From Phoronis australis (Eukaryota; Phoronida; Phoronidae), in assembly GCA_002633005.1 (NCBI GenBank), contig NMRA01000004.1, positions 315,846 through 379,845 on the forward strand: a DNA stretch of 64,000 bases, in the 5' to 3' direction. The number at the start of each line of letters is the position of its first letter. The first letter of the stretch is position 1. Positions 13,601-24,200 of the stretch are shown here, piece after piece. The notes beneath the pieces were generated by a model. That model had not been told where the DNA came from. It saw only the letters and a list, made by a program, of their open reading frames with translations, and did no database searches. The position numbers and the translations under genes were made by a program.

Positions 13601-14541
13601 TATTGGGGGATTTTAGTTAATAGATTCCAATCACTTCACCACTACTGGCATAGTGCTCGATATTCTCATAGTCTTCAAATGTTTTATGTCCAGAGCTCTG
13701 AAATACAGGGGTTCCCTTGACAATTCATCGTTAATTGACAGTTTTGCTGCTTGTTCCAGTTTTCTATTTATGTTTTGATTTCTTGATTGTAGATTGGAAC
13801 CAAACGTCGTACAATGGCACTATTCCCATTCCATCAGACGATTACAAACTTATTTTGCCTCTGGTTCTTCAACATCTCTGTCCAGTTCCCGTTGCGTTCA
13901 TTGGCCTCGGCGCGGTCTCTGCAGCTGTCATGTCGTCTGCCGACTCGTCAGTGCTGTCGGCTAGCTCCATGTTTGCCAGAAACATCTATAAGTTGGTGCT
14001 TCGTAGAAGAGCTAGTGAACGGGAAGTGGTTTGGGTAATGCGAATAACCATCTTCGTCGTAGGTGCCATCGCAGCGACTATGGGAATAACAATCAAAACT
14101 GTGTATGGGTTGTGGTATCTCTGCGCGGACTTGGTTTACGTAATTCTATTTCCACAGCTCCTATGTGTTATCTACTACAAGTACTCTAACACGTACGGTT
14201 CCGCGTTGGCATTCATTCTGGGTTTGATATTCCGTTTAGCTGGTGGGGAAAATCTTATCAGCTTGCCACCTTTCTTAAAATATCCCTTTTATAGCGTGGA
14301 CACCTCCGAACAGTTGTTTCCGTTCAAATCACTTAGTATGCTGATATCTCTTTTCACTATGGTGCTGTTGTCTGGCTTGTTCCACTGGATCTTTGTTCCT
14401 CGGAAGGAGAAATCAAAGTTCGACATATTTGGTATCAGAAGACGACACATTATGTTGACGACATCTGGTGACAAAGACTTTCAAAGGGGTGTGGATAATG
14501 ACGGTTTTGTCAGCACGACCACAATTGACACAAAATTATGA
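4467..14541 (+). CDS. SLC5A7: High-affinity choline transporter 1-like, copy A (7 coding exons)
   Basis: The joined coding exons are 4467-4641, 6785-6898, 10045-10200, 10982-11130, 12995-13144, 13347-13476 and 13793-14541. They total 1623 nt, giving 540 aa and a stop, with GT/AG at every junction and phases 1,1,1,0,0,1. The product matches the CHT1 branch of the sodium/solute symporter family, plasma-membrane proteins that take up choline with Na+ for acetylcholine synthesis. Visible marks are an N-terminal helix followed by [11 protein letters not shown] and VFTMT, then [51 protein letters not shown] and [14 protein letters not shown] (residues 332-345). A glycosylation sequon, N294-Q-T, follows the junction to the last exon. 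Human CHT1 is 580 aa; this copy is shorter because only about 35 residues follow the FDIFG motif. The ATG was chosen because it lies directly before a membrane helix, in a good context (gccATGg). Confidence in family is very high; expression and transport are not shown. Confidence 0.95.
4645..5770 (+). repeat. Tandem-unit repeat element with CTCF-like cores, copy 1
   Basis: Lies in intron 1 of CHT copy A. It has the same plan as 11143-12115: a head with GCACCCACAT, then a GTCCG-rich stretch, TGCTGTATCTCC, a series of diverged units of about 145 bp, and a tail ending near GTTGCTCTTG (5750-5759). The clearest unit core is GTGCCATCTAGTGG at 5344-5357, whose reverse complement matches CCACTAGRKGGCRC exactly. 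Other units (near 4802, 5075, 5583) are diverged. A 247-codon open frame on the minus strand (5621-4878) is a by-product of these units. Confidence 0.75.
5834..5865. repeat. Short inverted repeat
   Basis: CTATCGGTAGA is followed, after a short loop, by TCTACCGATAG. A third half-copy follows near 5877. No function is evident. Confidence 0.6.
6785..6898 (+). CDS. SLC5A7: CHT copy A, coding exon 2
   Basis: Encodes residues 59-96, beginning [16 protein letters not shown]. The acceptor is TTTCATTTCAG and the donor G|GTAAGT, phase 1 on both sides. The length of 114 nt equals exon 2 of copy B. Confidence 0.95.
7494..7904 (+). repeat. Pair of short direct repeats (about 27 bp, spacing about 384 bp)
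   Basis: TTTAATTTAGTGCAAAATAC followed by KTGGAAA occurs at about 7494-7520 and 7878-7904. The segment between contains a palindrome around GGGCCCGTATGGG. It may mark the ends or internal units of a mobile element, but no target-site duplication is clear. Confidence 0.45.
8799..8924 (-). pseudogene. THAP-type zinc finger fragment
   Basis: Read on the minus strand from an ATG at 8924, the frame begins [11 protein letters not shown] and continues through [16 protein letters not shown]. This is the typical N-terminal half of a THAP DNA-binding domain (C-x2-C pair, FP, then W). It stops with TAG after 42 codons. A shifted frame could read DWLATNF, resembling the next part of the domain, but the C-x2-H second metal pair is not recoverable. 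THAP domains occur in P-element-like transposases and in host regulators. Standing alone inside a transporter intron, it looks like a transposon relic, though a nested exon of an unknown gene is not excluded. Confidence 0.5.
10045..10200 (+). CDS. SLC5A7: CHT copy A, coding exon 3
   Basis: Encodes residues 97-148, including [13 protein letters not shown] and [18 protein letters not shown]. The acceptor is ATGTTTCAG and the donor G|GTATGT. The length of 156 nt equals exon 3 of copy B. Confidence 0.95.
10982..11130 (+). CDS. SLC5A7: CHT copy A, coding exon 4
   Basis: Encodes residues 149-198, including [18 protein letters not shown]. The acceptor is CATTTTCCAG and the donor CTG|GTAAGC in phase 0. 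The length of 149 nt equals exon 4 of copy B. Confidence 0.95.
11143..12115 (+). repeat. Tandem-unit repeat element with CTCF-like cores, copy 2
   Basis: Lies in intron 4 of CHT copy A. It has a head with a loose hairpin (GCGCCCACGTATTTATGTGT), a run of GTCCGTCCGGCG repeats near 11190-11250, then about six units of roughly 145-155 bp, each ending in a CTAGTGGC-type core, and a tail ending at GTTGCTCTTG near 12110. Cores lie at 11363-11376 (perfect), 11508-11521 (perfect), 11663-11676 (one mismatch), 11868-11881 (CCACAAGGGGGCAC on the minus strand) and 12012-12025 (one mismatch). Confidence 0.85.
11363..12025 (-). promoter_or_regulatory. Cluster of CTCF-core-like motifs
   Basis: Five copies of a sequence fitting or nearly fitting CCACTAGRKGGCRC on the minus strand, within the 11.1-12.1 kb repeat. 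The motif match is seen directly; binding is not shown. Confidence 0.45.
12755..12870 (+). repeat. Imperfect GGT/GTA trinucleotide-rich stretch
   Basis: GGTGGTGGT, GGTAGT and GGTATT runs in intron 4 of CHT copy A. Confidence 0.8.
12995..13144 (+). CDS. SLC5A7: CHT copy A, coding exon 5
   Basis: Encodes residues 199-248, from [13 protein letters not shown] to IFGGIPWQ. The acceptor is CACATATAG and the donor CAG|GTAAAC. The length of 150 nt equals exon 5 of copy B. Confidence 0.95.
13347..13476 (+). CDS. SLC5A7: CHT copy A, coding exon 6
   Basis: Encodes residues 249-291, [16 protein letters not shown] through [10 protein letters not shown]. The acceptor is TGTCTTTACAG and the donor CAG|GTATGG. 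The length of 130 nt equals exon 6 of copy B. Confidence 0.95.
13793..14541 (+). CDS. SLC5A7: CHT copy A, last coding exon (fused equivalent of copy B exons 7 and 8)
   Basis: Encodes residues 292-540 after the acceptor TGATTGTAG. It runs from [10 protein letters not shown] through the [12 protein letters not shown] signature and on through [11 protein letters not shown] without a break, at the place where copy B has an intron. The tail after KFDIFG is only about 35 residues and ends TTIDTKL before TGA. Confidence 0.95.
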
Positions 14542-14750
14542 AACAAGTTTATTTCTAATGTTTTAACTAACTTCTTAAGCAGATATTATGCCATGTTGTC
14601 ATGATTATTCATTTGGAAACCTCCATTGTGCTACACGTAATTGTAATGATTATTTTCATTTTAATTACGTTATTTGGGTTTTTAAGTGAATTTTACAACG
14701 TTAGTTTTTAGCCCTAACATTAATAGTAATAAAACTACAAAACTTTCCAC
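14542..14750 (+). other. Probable 3'UTR and poly(A) signal of CHT copy A
   Basis: AT-rich sequence follows the stop. A canonical AATAAA lies at 14728-14733, about 190 nt after the stop, which would give a short 3'UTR. The cleavage site is inferred only. Confidence 0.5.
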
Positions 14751-15560
14751 GAGAACATTCTTATTTGGATATATACATCTCAAACGTTTCGCTGGACTTA
14801 GGTAAGCAGGTCAGTGACTATACAACTAGTAAAACGGATCCATAGAAGACTACAATCTCACCACAAAGAATCGCATAACAAGACCATAGATGTAGCCGTA
14901 TTGATGTAACATTATCATTCAAAGAGTACCGTAATGAGATTCAATAATTAGTTTATGATGTTTAGTTTGGAACCATTTATTGGTCGCTGATGATGCTTGG
15001 CTGAAGTTCACCGAAATGTCTGAAAGTGCATATTTGTAAATATACACAAAGAGGAATGTTCTCGTGAAGTGAAAAATTTCGGCGTTTTATTTCTGTTCAT
15101 TTACCTCAATTTTATTTGGATAAGTAACGTGTATTTTATTATAAAATTGTTATGCTTTCTACTTAGGTAAACGTTTTCGTACTGTTGAATTAGTGGTTGT
15201 GGTATAACTTGCTTACAAATACAGTGATGACCAGTATGCATTTGTTCAACATGGTCTGCGTTCCGTTTCAGGAAACTGACTTAAGACAGAAATTCGGTTT
15301 TACGCTTCACACAAAAATTTCTGAAAAACATTTAAATCTCACTTGAGCAAAAATGCAGTCTGACAATATGCACGTAACTGCTTAATACTAAGATAATTTT
15401 CGATAAATTATTCCTAGGCTAAGTTTTTCTCACGGTATCTCAGTTTGTTAATAAAATTTGAAATGTAATTGAAAGGACTTTCTGTGCACTCGCTCGCGTT
15501 TGCTACTCAGACGTCACGCTGGTCTTAGTTAAAAGGTTGATTTTTCAGTAATACAGCTTC
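14751..15560. other. Intergenic, no gene seen
   Basis: AT-rich sequence between the CHT copy A 3' end and the LINE relic. No exon or clear repeat was recognised. Confidence 0.5.
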
Positions 15561-15579
15561 TAAATCTATAATGATGTGA

Positions 15580-16335
15580 GTGTCTAACCTTGGGAGTGTC
15601 TGTTTTAAGGTCCCGCGCAGCACTACCATTCCAACTAATCAAGACGCCGTCCCTCAACTATCAGTTAAGTGCAATGAACAACTCCCTGATCTACAAACTA
15701 TTGCAGCAGTTAGAAAACTTCTTGACCTTAACAAATCTATTGGATCAGAACTCATAACAAATAAAATGATAAAAATGATAGCTAAACAATTATCCTGGCT
15801 GTACCTCTCACAAAATTATTTAATAAGATTATGTTGTCAGGACATTATCCTTCCAATAGGAAATTAGGATTAATGGTGCCACTTCAAAAGAAGGACTGCA
15901 AGTCAGAAGCGTCAAATTATCGCCTCATCATACTCCTTAACACCTTATCCAAAATTCTAGAAATGGTTATATTTCGGAAACTCATTGGACATTTAAACTC
16001 ACACGATCTCATATACCCACTGCACTTTGGCTTTCTACCAGGAAAAGCACAATTTCCCAACTCATTGAAATTATCTATGACATACATATACAGTTTGAAA
16101 ATACTGTAATAATAATGTCAGGTCGACTTAGCTTCTACCTTCGACATGGTTCCCCATGACCTACTCATTTACAAGTTAAGATCGTTTGGAATATCTGGTA
16201 CAGTATATTGGAGTCTTATCTACATGATCGCATCTACAAAGTGCGAATTGATTGCGTGTATCCAATGTCGTCATCTCCTGATTATGTGAATGCGGGTGTG
16301 CCCCAGGGCAGTGTTCTTGGACCATTACTTTTCCT
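15580..16335 (+). pseudogene. Decayed non-LTR (LINE) reverse transcriptase fragment
   Basis: Three frames together carry successive reverse-transcriptase motifs: VPLQKKDCKSEASNYRLI and a LSKILE block at about 15874-15960, LHFGFLPGKA near 16020-16050, VDLASTFDMVPHDLL near 16120-16165 (the DLxxxFD motif) and VNAGVPQGSVLGPLLF near 16285-16335. Stops and frameshifts separate them, and the catalytic YxDD block is absent because homology ends abruptly near 16335. This is a dead partial insertion between genes; I did not assign a clade. Confidence 0.85.
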
Positions 16336-17299
16336 TCTATGGACGTCATTTTTGTTATTGTGTCCACCATGACGTCATTGGTCTGGAATTCGCTGTAATA
16401 ATGACGTGATTGGTTGGATTGAAAGGTGTTCCTTGGATACGAGGAATGGCAAAAATGGATCATGAGATGGTACAATCTTACAAAAATACGACATTCTCTC
16501 TATTTTAACGAAATGATTTATTTGTTAAAATGACCAGATCGGCCCAAAGCTCCGCGTATAAACAAGTGCTTTGCACAATAGTCACCAACGCACATTGTTC
16601 CTCTTTTTGGAGGCATAATATACAAATTTCATAACTGAGATATTAGGTTAACATAAAAGTTTATAAAGCTTAAACGGAGAAGCCTTTGTCCGTATGTTCT
16701 TACTTAAAGCGTCGTAAACTACCAAAAAGTGATTCACCCTTGATACAATTCCACGATCACAATACTCACTCTGTCTTTACATTCCAAATGGCGGCCAGTT
16801 TCCATAGGCAATGCACCAGTCTCGACTGGCTCCAGCAGACAGTAAAGCTTTTATAGGAGCTTCATACACCGGAAGCTTTTCGGCGAATTACGCCTCGCGC
16901 AAAACATCAAAGTCACGTTATGCTAAGTACCTTTTACCCATAGAGGGACACCTTAGAAGGCCGTCGACGTATTAAATACATCGAATGTATGAGCTACCTC
17001 ATTTTGGGGGTCCAGTTTGCAATTTGTCTGTCATGGGTCATTCGGTTTTCAGCCCGGTACTATTATCCGTTTTAAATCAATTTCGGCCGGTACCTGGATT
17101 ATCTAATTTAGGTAATTTTTGGTCCCCCTTTAAGGTTCCCAGGGGTCACACCCATAGTGCGGACGAAAGCAGATGTCCATTTTTGTATATACTGAGGTGG
17201 ACTCTAAATGCCCCTATAGTCAGATGTTGGTACCTCCGGCTCGTTCATCTGTGTTAAGTGCTCTGGGCTGCCGGTGCATTTATTCATAGTGATTGGATG

Positions 17300-17338
17300 C
17301 CCTCCGATGTGGATGCTCCCCATCCGATGTGGATGCCA
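17300..17338 (+). repeat. Short tandem duplication
   Basis: Two adjacent copies of TCCGATGTGGATGC with short spacer. No function inferred. Confidence 0.6.
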
Positions 17339-17469
17339 GGGGGGCATAACCCCTTCGCCCCCTCCCCTTCTGCACGTTACTGCTGTGTACCGTTTGGTTA
17401 CAAATCATCTTGCTGTTTGTTCATATCGCACGCCATCAATCTTACGGTTCATGATAATGATTTAGTTCG

Positions 17470-17867
17470 TTGAAAACACGACTAAACTTTTGTTTGAAAG
17501 CTTGATATTTCACTACGAATATGTTCATTACACTTATTGCCTGATGATGAGATATGCAGTCTCGAAATATAGCTAGTGTTTTAATTTGTTTGTTCGTTGT
17601 GTCTCTTGGTGCTTTGCTTTATAGCTGCGTACCTGGGTCCAGTTGCATAAAAGTTATACGCCGTATAGTAACAAAGACGTCGCATTATTACGCGTCACGT
17701 TGTTATTGTTGAACAATGCACCTGACGTCATGCAACAATCAATCTTATCCAGAGGATAACTTTTGAAGCTTTATGCAACTCAGCCCAGAAAAAAGGAGAT
17801 TCTCCTAACACTACCAGCGAATCAGTATCAAGCTTTCAAACAAAAAGTTTAGTCATGTTTTCAATGA
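17470..17867. mobile_element. Inverted-repeat element with nested element
   Basis: Arms of about 40 bp: TTGAAAACACGACTAAAC, then TTTGTTTGAAAGCTTGATA at 17471-17511, return inverted at about 17828-17867. Nested within (about 17635-17795) is a second palindromic unit with ends GTTGCATAAAAGTTAT and ATAACTTTTGAAGC/TTTATGCAAC. That inner unit recurs near 44573-44726. The structure fits one MITE inserted in another. No transposase. Confidence 0.65.
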
Positions 17868-18211
17868 AGGCTGCTACCGAACTGATAGTGATAAAGTTCT
17901 AAGAACAAATCCGGAGAGTCAATTGTATGCGTGAAAGCTGAAAATAATGATTTAAACTATCCAAAACGTACTATAATGTTATAGTTAAAAGACTTCTTAT
18001 AAAGTTCAAACAAACAAATTAAGTAGTTGTTCATTTTGATTTATTATAGTTCTGCGTGACCTTGGTTGTGTAATGGGAAAGAAATGAGACAGATATTCAT
18101 TTTTTATCAACTAAAATGTTTCATTAACCTTGACATGAAGTGGGTGGCGCATCCTTTTTACAAAACTCGCCACATCACACACGCGTAACTAGTTTACACC
18201 CGACCAGCGTC

Positions 18212-18272
18212 ATGATTAGACTTATCGTAATTTTTGCGGTGCTGTTGTCGATGTATGCATTGTTTTGTGGAG
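18212..18272 (+). CDS. Ly6-propeller gene, exon 1 (signal peptide)
   Basis: ATG followed by MIRLIVIFAVLLSMYALFCG, then donor G|GTGAGG in phase 1. It is a typical hydrophobic secretion signal. Its link to the next exon, 3 kb away, rests on phase and on the need for a signal before a cysteine-rich domain. Confidence 0.65.
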
Positions 18273-21200
18273 GTGAGGATAATATCTAATAACATAAAGC
18301 AAGGTATTATAGCTTGGTAAAATGAAATTTCTCCATGTTTGTTTCTTTGTCTAAAATTTTGCTTGATATTTTTGAACTGAAATTTCTCTACGTCTGTTGC
18401 TTTTTCGTAGTTTATTAATTTTTGTTTGCACGCACGATTTTTTCATTCGATTGACATGAAATTCACATACATCGTGTATCTTATTAAAATCTTTGGGCGA
18501 AATCGGTCCAAAGGTGGCACTGTGATGACCATTTTCGATTCGCAGAGCTCTAGCTCCGTGGTTCCGTGGCATATTGTTCTGAAATTTGTTATGTACATAG
18601 TTCTTGTCAAGGGCTATTGAAAATTTGGAATCAGTTTCTTACTACGACCTACTGTTGGCGAGTTATTCGAGATTTTCCGATGGCTGTTCTTTTATCATAA
18701 TACTTCTCGTGCTACAGCTCCGGCTTCATTCGACTAACTTGTCTGCAGTTTTGGTTGGTGAAAAGTACATTTCTGGATCCAACTTAGGGTTCTCCAGGTT
18801 TACTAATGAACAGTCTCCGACACTGTTACATTTCTTAGGCTTCAGAACCTTTATTTATATGCGAGCATTTTTCGCTCTATTCACGAGTTATGCGAGATTT
18901 AATTATGACGGTGATCGGACACTGGACGTTTCTCAAGCTCCAGTGCCATCATGTGTCTCAAGGCCTAAGAACAACATGGGTAATATACCCTTCCTGTTAT
19001 TCGGTCAACCAATAGATAATATGCATTTTACATTGGATTTTTATGTGCTTTTCCTTTTCACTTTGGTCATCGGAAGTGTCGTTGCCAACTATTAGTGGCG
19101 TTTTTGGCAGTGATAGTGGACGTTGGAAGAGTTGTGATATGCAACGCCGGTAGTCAATTTCGGCTTCGGTGCCCTCAGGTTTAGCGTCAAGTCATCAGCG
19201 TTTTCGAATGTTGTTGCAGCTCGACAGTGGTGTTCTAGTCATTTGCCTGTTTGCTTCGGCGTGGCCGAGGACGTGATCACTGACAGCGCTGGCTGCGGTA
19301 TTAACACCATTAATACTGCGTTCGGCATTGACATTTTTGTCGGCTAAATGATCTCGTCCAAGCGTTGTTGTCATCATCGGCGGCGGATCCAGCCTCGCTG
19401 TCAAATTAAGCCTTCTTTACAAATAAATCACAAGGCACTGAGTCATCTAGATTGTTTTATGAGCAGTTTGAATAAACATATATCAACATTTAAAAATAGG
19501 CAGGTTTCCTGTTACCCCAGGTTAGGACAAGGGGTACACAACATTCATATTTGTACATGTAACTTTAACTTTAACATGTCAACTTTAAGCTTTCAATCGT
19601 ACCCTGGCCTCGTACGTAGCCTTCATTGATTAACCCCTGTTACACGGGTAAATGTCGACGCCAAGATAATTTGTTGTAGGCCTTCAGTTACATTTTTATC
19701 CGGCCAGGAATCGAACACGCGCCCCCGGCTGTCGCAGTCTGCTGCCTTCACCACCAGGTCAACCAGGAATGCCCTTGAATGCTTGATAAAAATATGACTT
19801 TGGACACTTTTTACCGCATACAGCGTAATGATACCCGGTGTTTTATTGCAAAGTGGGGTCCATGGAAGACTTTAGGGTAATCTCTCCGATTAACGAATTT
19901 CATCTGAGGTAATTATGTGGGGACCCGTTGCATCAGTTAACACCGCTGGACAAGACGCCGTTGAACGCTTATGAGTTTTGTGAAATAGTTCCTTATGGCA
20001 AATTTTAACACAAACTGCAGCGACCATTTACAAACGTTTGCTTACGACAGTTTTTGCTAACCAGTTCTATTCGATTTTTTCTTCAGCGGCGTAATTTCGT
20101 TTGTTATTTCTGTTTGGGGCTAGTGATTGGTCTCGACGCAAAGTGCAATCACGTGTCTCCAAAACTTGAGTCTTTACTTTCACAGTGTGTTCGACGCCAA
20201 TCCCTTACTTACATCATAGAACTATAGAAGTGGACCCTAGGGTTCTATGCTTACTTTGAGTATATGTTGGTCATTTGTTTTGATACGGTGTTTTGCACTA
20301 GATGCGTACAATTATTACCGCGTCAAGATAACACAAGGCGTGATTACAGACACAATAGAAATTTAACGCCCCAGTTGACCTGAGGTGAGCAACTGCAGTG
20401 CGTCAATGATTTTTTTGTGCCAATGACGCGGTAGTTATTGATGTCGAGTCGATGTTGTTGGTGATGTACTTTTCTGCGTCACCAGCTACGTCTTGGTCGT
20501 CGTTAGTGTCATGACCATAGACATGTGCATCTTAATACTGTGATGTATATGGTCATGACCGTCATCATTGTGGTGTGTGTGTTTCTGCTTTCCTCGTCGA
20601 CATCATTTCCCACTTTAATATTTGATTTCGTAAAGTGTCGCTTCTTCAGCACATCAATAAGTTCAATTGAAATCGGTTACGAACTGCCTTCCGTCAATAG
20701 TCTTTTGACTGAGACCATTTACAGTTGTAAAATTGTTACTAAGAGGGGATTTACGGAGGCTCTACAAAATTGTAGGTCACGAAAGGTCACTATGTGCCGA
20801 GCACGGTCTCGAGCTATAACGAACTTCAGTTCCTTCCAGTCCCAGAAACCAATTTTCATCCCAACAAGGAACGAATTGGGATAGCGGTAAATAGTCTAAA
20901 TAAAGGAATTCGCTTCTTTGTCGGATCGCGGGTTCATAGGTACTTATATACCCAACTGAACGATAAAAAAAATAAAATTGTCGCTCTCCGAAACCCCACT
21001 GAAAGTGATTCTTGCAGGGCTTCTTGTGTTTTCCAATTTTTTGCATTCACAAATGCTTTATCGACAATTCTTTTCCCATTCCAACTCCTGCAAGACAAAA
21101 GTGTACTCCAGTGTTTGTAAACTCCCAGATATTTGCAGAATTATTCCCACAAAATAGTATACTTAATTTGACTTCCTTTTTGATTAGCGTTTAATTACCA

Positions 21201-24200
21201 GATATGAGTATTTTGCAAATTAACAAAAGCACAATTCAGCTCGAAGTATGACAATGTAAATCGCAAATTATATATTCATCATTGCAGCGTTACGTTGTCA
21301 CGACTGCTACGGCGACAACTGTACTAATCTGAATGGGTGTGAAACATCAGGAAAATGTTTCATACGGGTAGATCCCAATGGCGGTAAGAATTGCATCAAT
21401 TCACCTTATGTCCATTACACAAGACATTTTTATTGACTGCTTTTAAATGGATGGAGCTGGCGTAATGCAATTACAGTTTTTTTCAAACTATTTTCATTTT
21501 TGTGGGGGTTAACGTCGGTATACAAAAAAAATATGGAAAGTTGACCTCTATTACTACTACGATTTACATTTTTTGATAAGTTGGTGAACATCAGATCCCA
21601 TGATACCAACGCACTAAATCTTTTAGTTCCGATGATGGAATATATTGACTTTTATTTTCGCCAATTTAGAAACCAGAAAGTGTTGAGTTTCATCAACTGT
21701 GAGACACCACTGAAGCAGGAACGTTTCGTGAATTGTAGTATGTGTATTTTAGTTTTCACTGACAATTCAAAAAGTGAAGTTCATAGCCATTCAACTGTGG
21801 CAGGTATTTGGTGGTGCACCACCATAAAATTGACTTTGAAATTCCGTATTTTTGGGAGATTTGGAAATACATGATTACATGTTGAAATAGCGTGTCTTAG
21901 TTAGAAGTTTAATCTAGATTGGTGTAATGACAAATGCTCTTTATGAAGTTTTTAATTGAAAAGAAGCAGAAAGATGAACATTAATACATATATGACAGAA
22001 ATGCAGTTGTACACTGTACATTAATACATTTCAACATTTTTGTCTTGTCACAAATCTTGTTTTTATTTTCAAGCTGTTTACCGCGGTTGTGCAAACGAGA
22101 ACAGTTGGTGGAGATTGAAGGTGAACTACACAGGGTGTAAGGATCAGAAAGCGGGGGGATGGAGCATCGACGGAGAATTCAAGATGGTTGAATGGTGCTT
22201 CTGTGACAAAGAGGACAATTGCAACGGAGTGGACATTGAAGAACTTAGAAAAGGTATGTGATAGAGTCTGGGTTAGTTCCGAAAGCGCACGAATCTCGTG
22301 AAGGAAGCTTGAGTGATCACGTGCTTCCCTTGCGAAATCTTGCGTTTTCGTAAGGTTCGAGCATGTATAAGATGTACGCTTTATCTTTGAGTGAACGTTT
22401 TTGTCTTATTTTTCACAGTGTCATTCGAAAGTTAATGTACTTTCTGTCTTAGTTCATGGCCGCTGAAATTTTGACAAACTCTATCTTTAATGATCTGCTT
22501 GTTGTCCTTACGCAATTTTTTTTAATACAGGATGAGGATTCAGTCACTGGAAATTTCACTGCAACAGCCGGTCAAGGCATAACTGTACGGAAGTCTAATA
22601 GCCGGGTCGGACCTAGGGGTTCCCATGAACTCAAAGGGTATATTCTGCAATTTGAAATCCTCACGGCATGCACTTAGCGGGGTTTTTTTGTTGTTGCCAA
22701 GGCGAAGCTGGGTTCTTCGTGGTCTTTTTCGCAGCCGCATTGAAAATCAATTGGGAATTTGTTAAAAACCATTAGACTGGAGTGTCTGCCATTGCTGGAA
22801 TGATACAACGAACAATTTTTATGATCAAAGTGAGTACCAGAAATACGACTGTTGGTTCAGATTTGGGCTCTAAAGTTGAAAAATTAGGACAAAATGTTGA
22901 AAGTTTTGTGAAAAAATGAAATGTCAGTAAAACCTTTTTCAGGAGAAACTATAAACACTGTAATTGATGCATTTTTGAGATGTTCAGGATTGCTAGACAT
23001 AATGTTTGAATGATGATTTTAAACGACCCATGATATTGTACTGATACAAAGATGGATGACATAGTGTAGCCTCCCATTGAGAGGTGCCCGGCAGGTGATG
23101 ATAAAGTTAATCGGTTTCAAAATGTTAATATATCACCAATACATATAAATCCTCGTGGCATCATAGATTACAGACAACAGATTCGCAACTCCGGCATTTT
23201 CTTGCTTACTATCCTAGAGGCGGCGCCACTCTCCTAAATTATCTATTTCAGTTTCCCGTTAGTGTATTGTGACGACACAACCGCCGACCAGGCTCCTGTT
23301 CAGTAACGCTAGGACCTCGCTAAAATGCAAGACTTTGGCGTGTATTTTAAGCGAGAACACATGACGTTTAATACATTTTAGCAAGGTCCAAGCGTAGGTC
23401 CTAACGTTACTGAACGCACGCATGATTAGCCGACGACTTGTCGGAAATGAAATTTGGCCAGTTGTCGCCAGTCGGAATAATGACGTTACGGCTTCTGTAA
23501 GAGTGCAGATTTGGTCCATTGAAAGTATACGAAGTTGGCAGTTCATGTTCTATAATCTGTGGTGTCATGCATTTAAACCAGCTACCTCAAAAACGAAAAA
23601 CGAATTTAGGGTTTTACGACCATCAACTCTAGCAATTCTTACATTCATTATCCTGTTTAGCTGGTTCACAAACGAAAATCGAATTAAGCGTTTTACTTTA
23701 ATCACGGTCGGTCTCATAGTATTCCTTATTGTGACACGATTCTATTACCTACCAACAAGAACATCGAAACCCTCAGTGATTGAAGAAAACTTTTCAGAAT
23801 TTATTGGGGCTGGGAAAACCTTAAAATTGCGAAATCGGGAAATGGCGCTGATCTATTTACTGTTTTGAATTGGTAAGGGAAATCATGACCAAGGTAAGAA
23901 ACATTACGAGACCGCTTTGGCTAGACTATAAGGCGTTATTTATTTTTTTTTTGTTTTAGAGCCAGCTAATCAGGGCGAAGTTATTTTTGTTGTTCCCAAA
24001 ACCTTGTTTTAAGCTACGGTGTCCGTTTCGTTCCCATACCGGATGGCATCACGAGACCATTTCGGAAATATGTTGTAGACTGAGATGTATGTGAGAGATA
24101 ACGTCCAGACATGTTTAAACAGACTAAATATGCACGTGGAATACGGCTGTTGACTCACTTGTGTGTTAAAGAATCCCTCCCTCCCTCTAGTTCTCTCCCT

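Noticed and set aside
18604-19095. 163-codon plus-strand frame with hydrophobic stretches
   Set aside because: No ATG start at its beginning, no recognisable domain, and it sits in intron 1 of the Ly6-propeller gene with no matching splice sites.
20508-20560. Short inverted repeat GTCATGACCATAGACAT / ATGTATATGGTCATGAC
   Set aside because: Too short and isolated to call an element or RNA; likely chance or a decayed repeat.
23422-23868. 148-codon plus-strand frame next to the hairpin element
   Set aside because: It contains a hydrophobic patch from AT-rich sequence, but no family match and no splice context.
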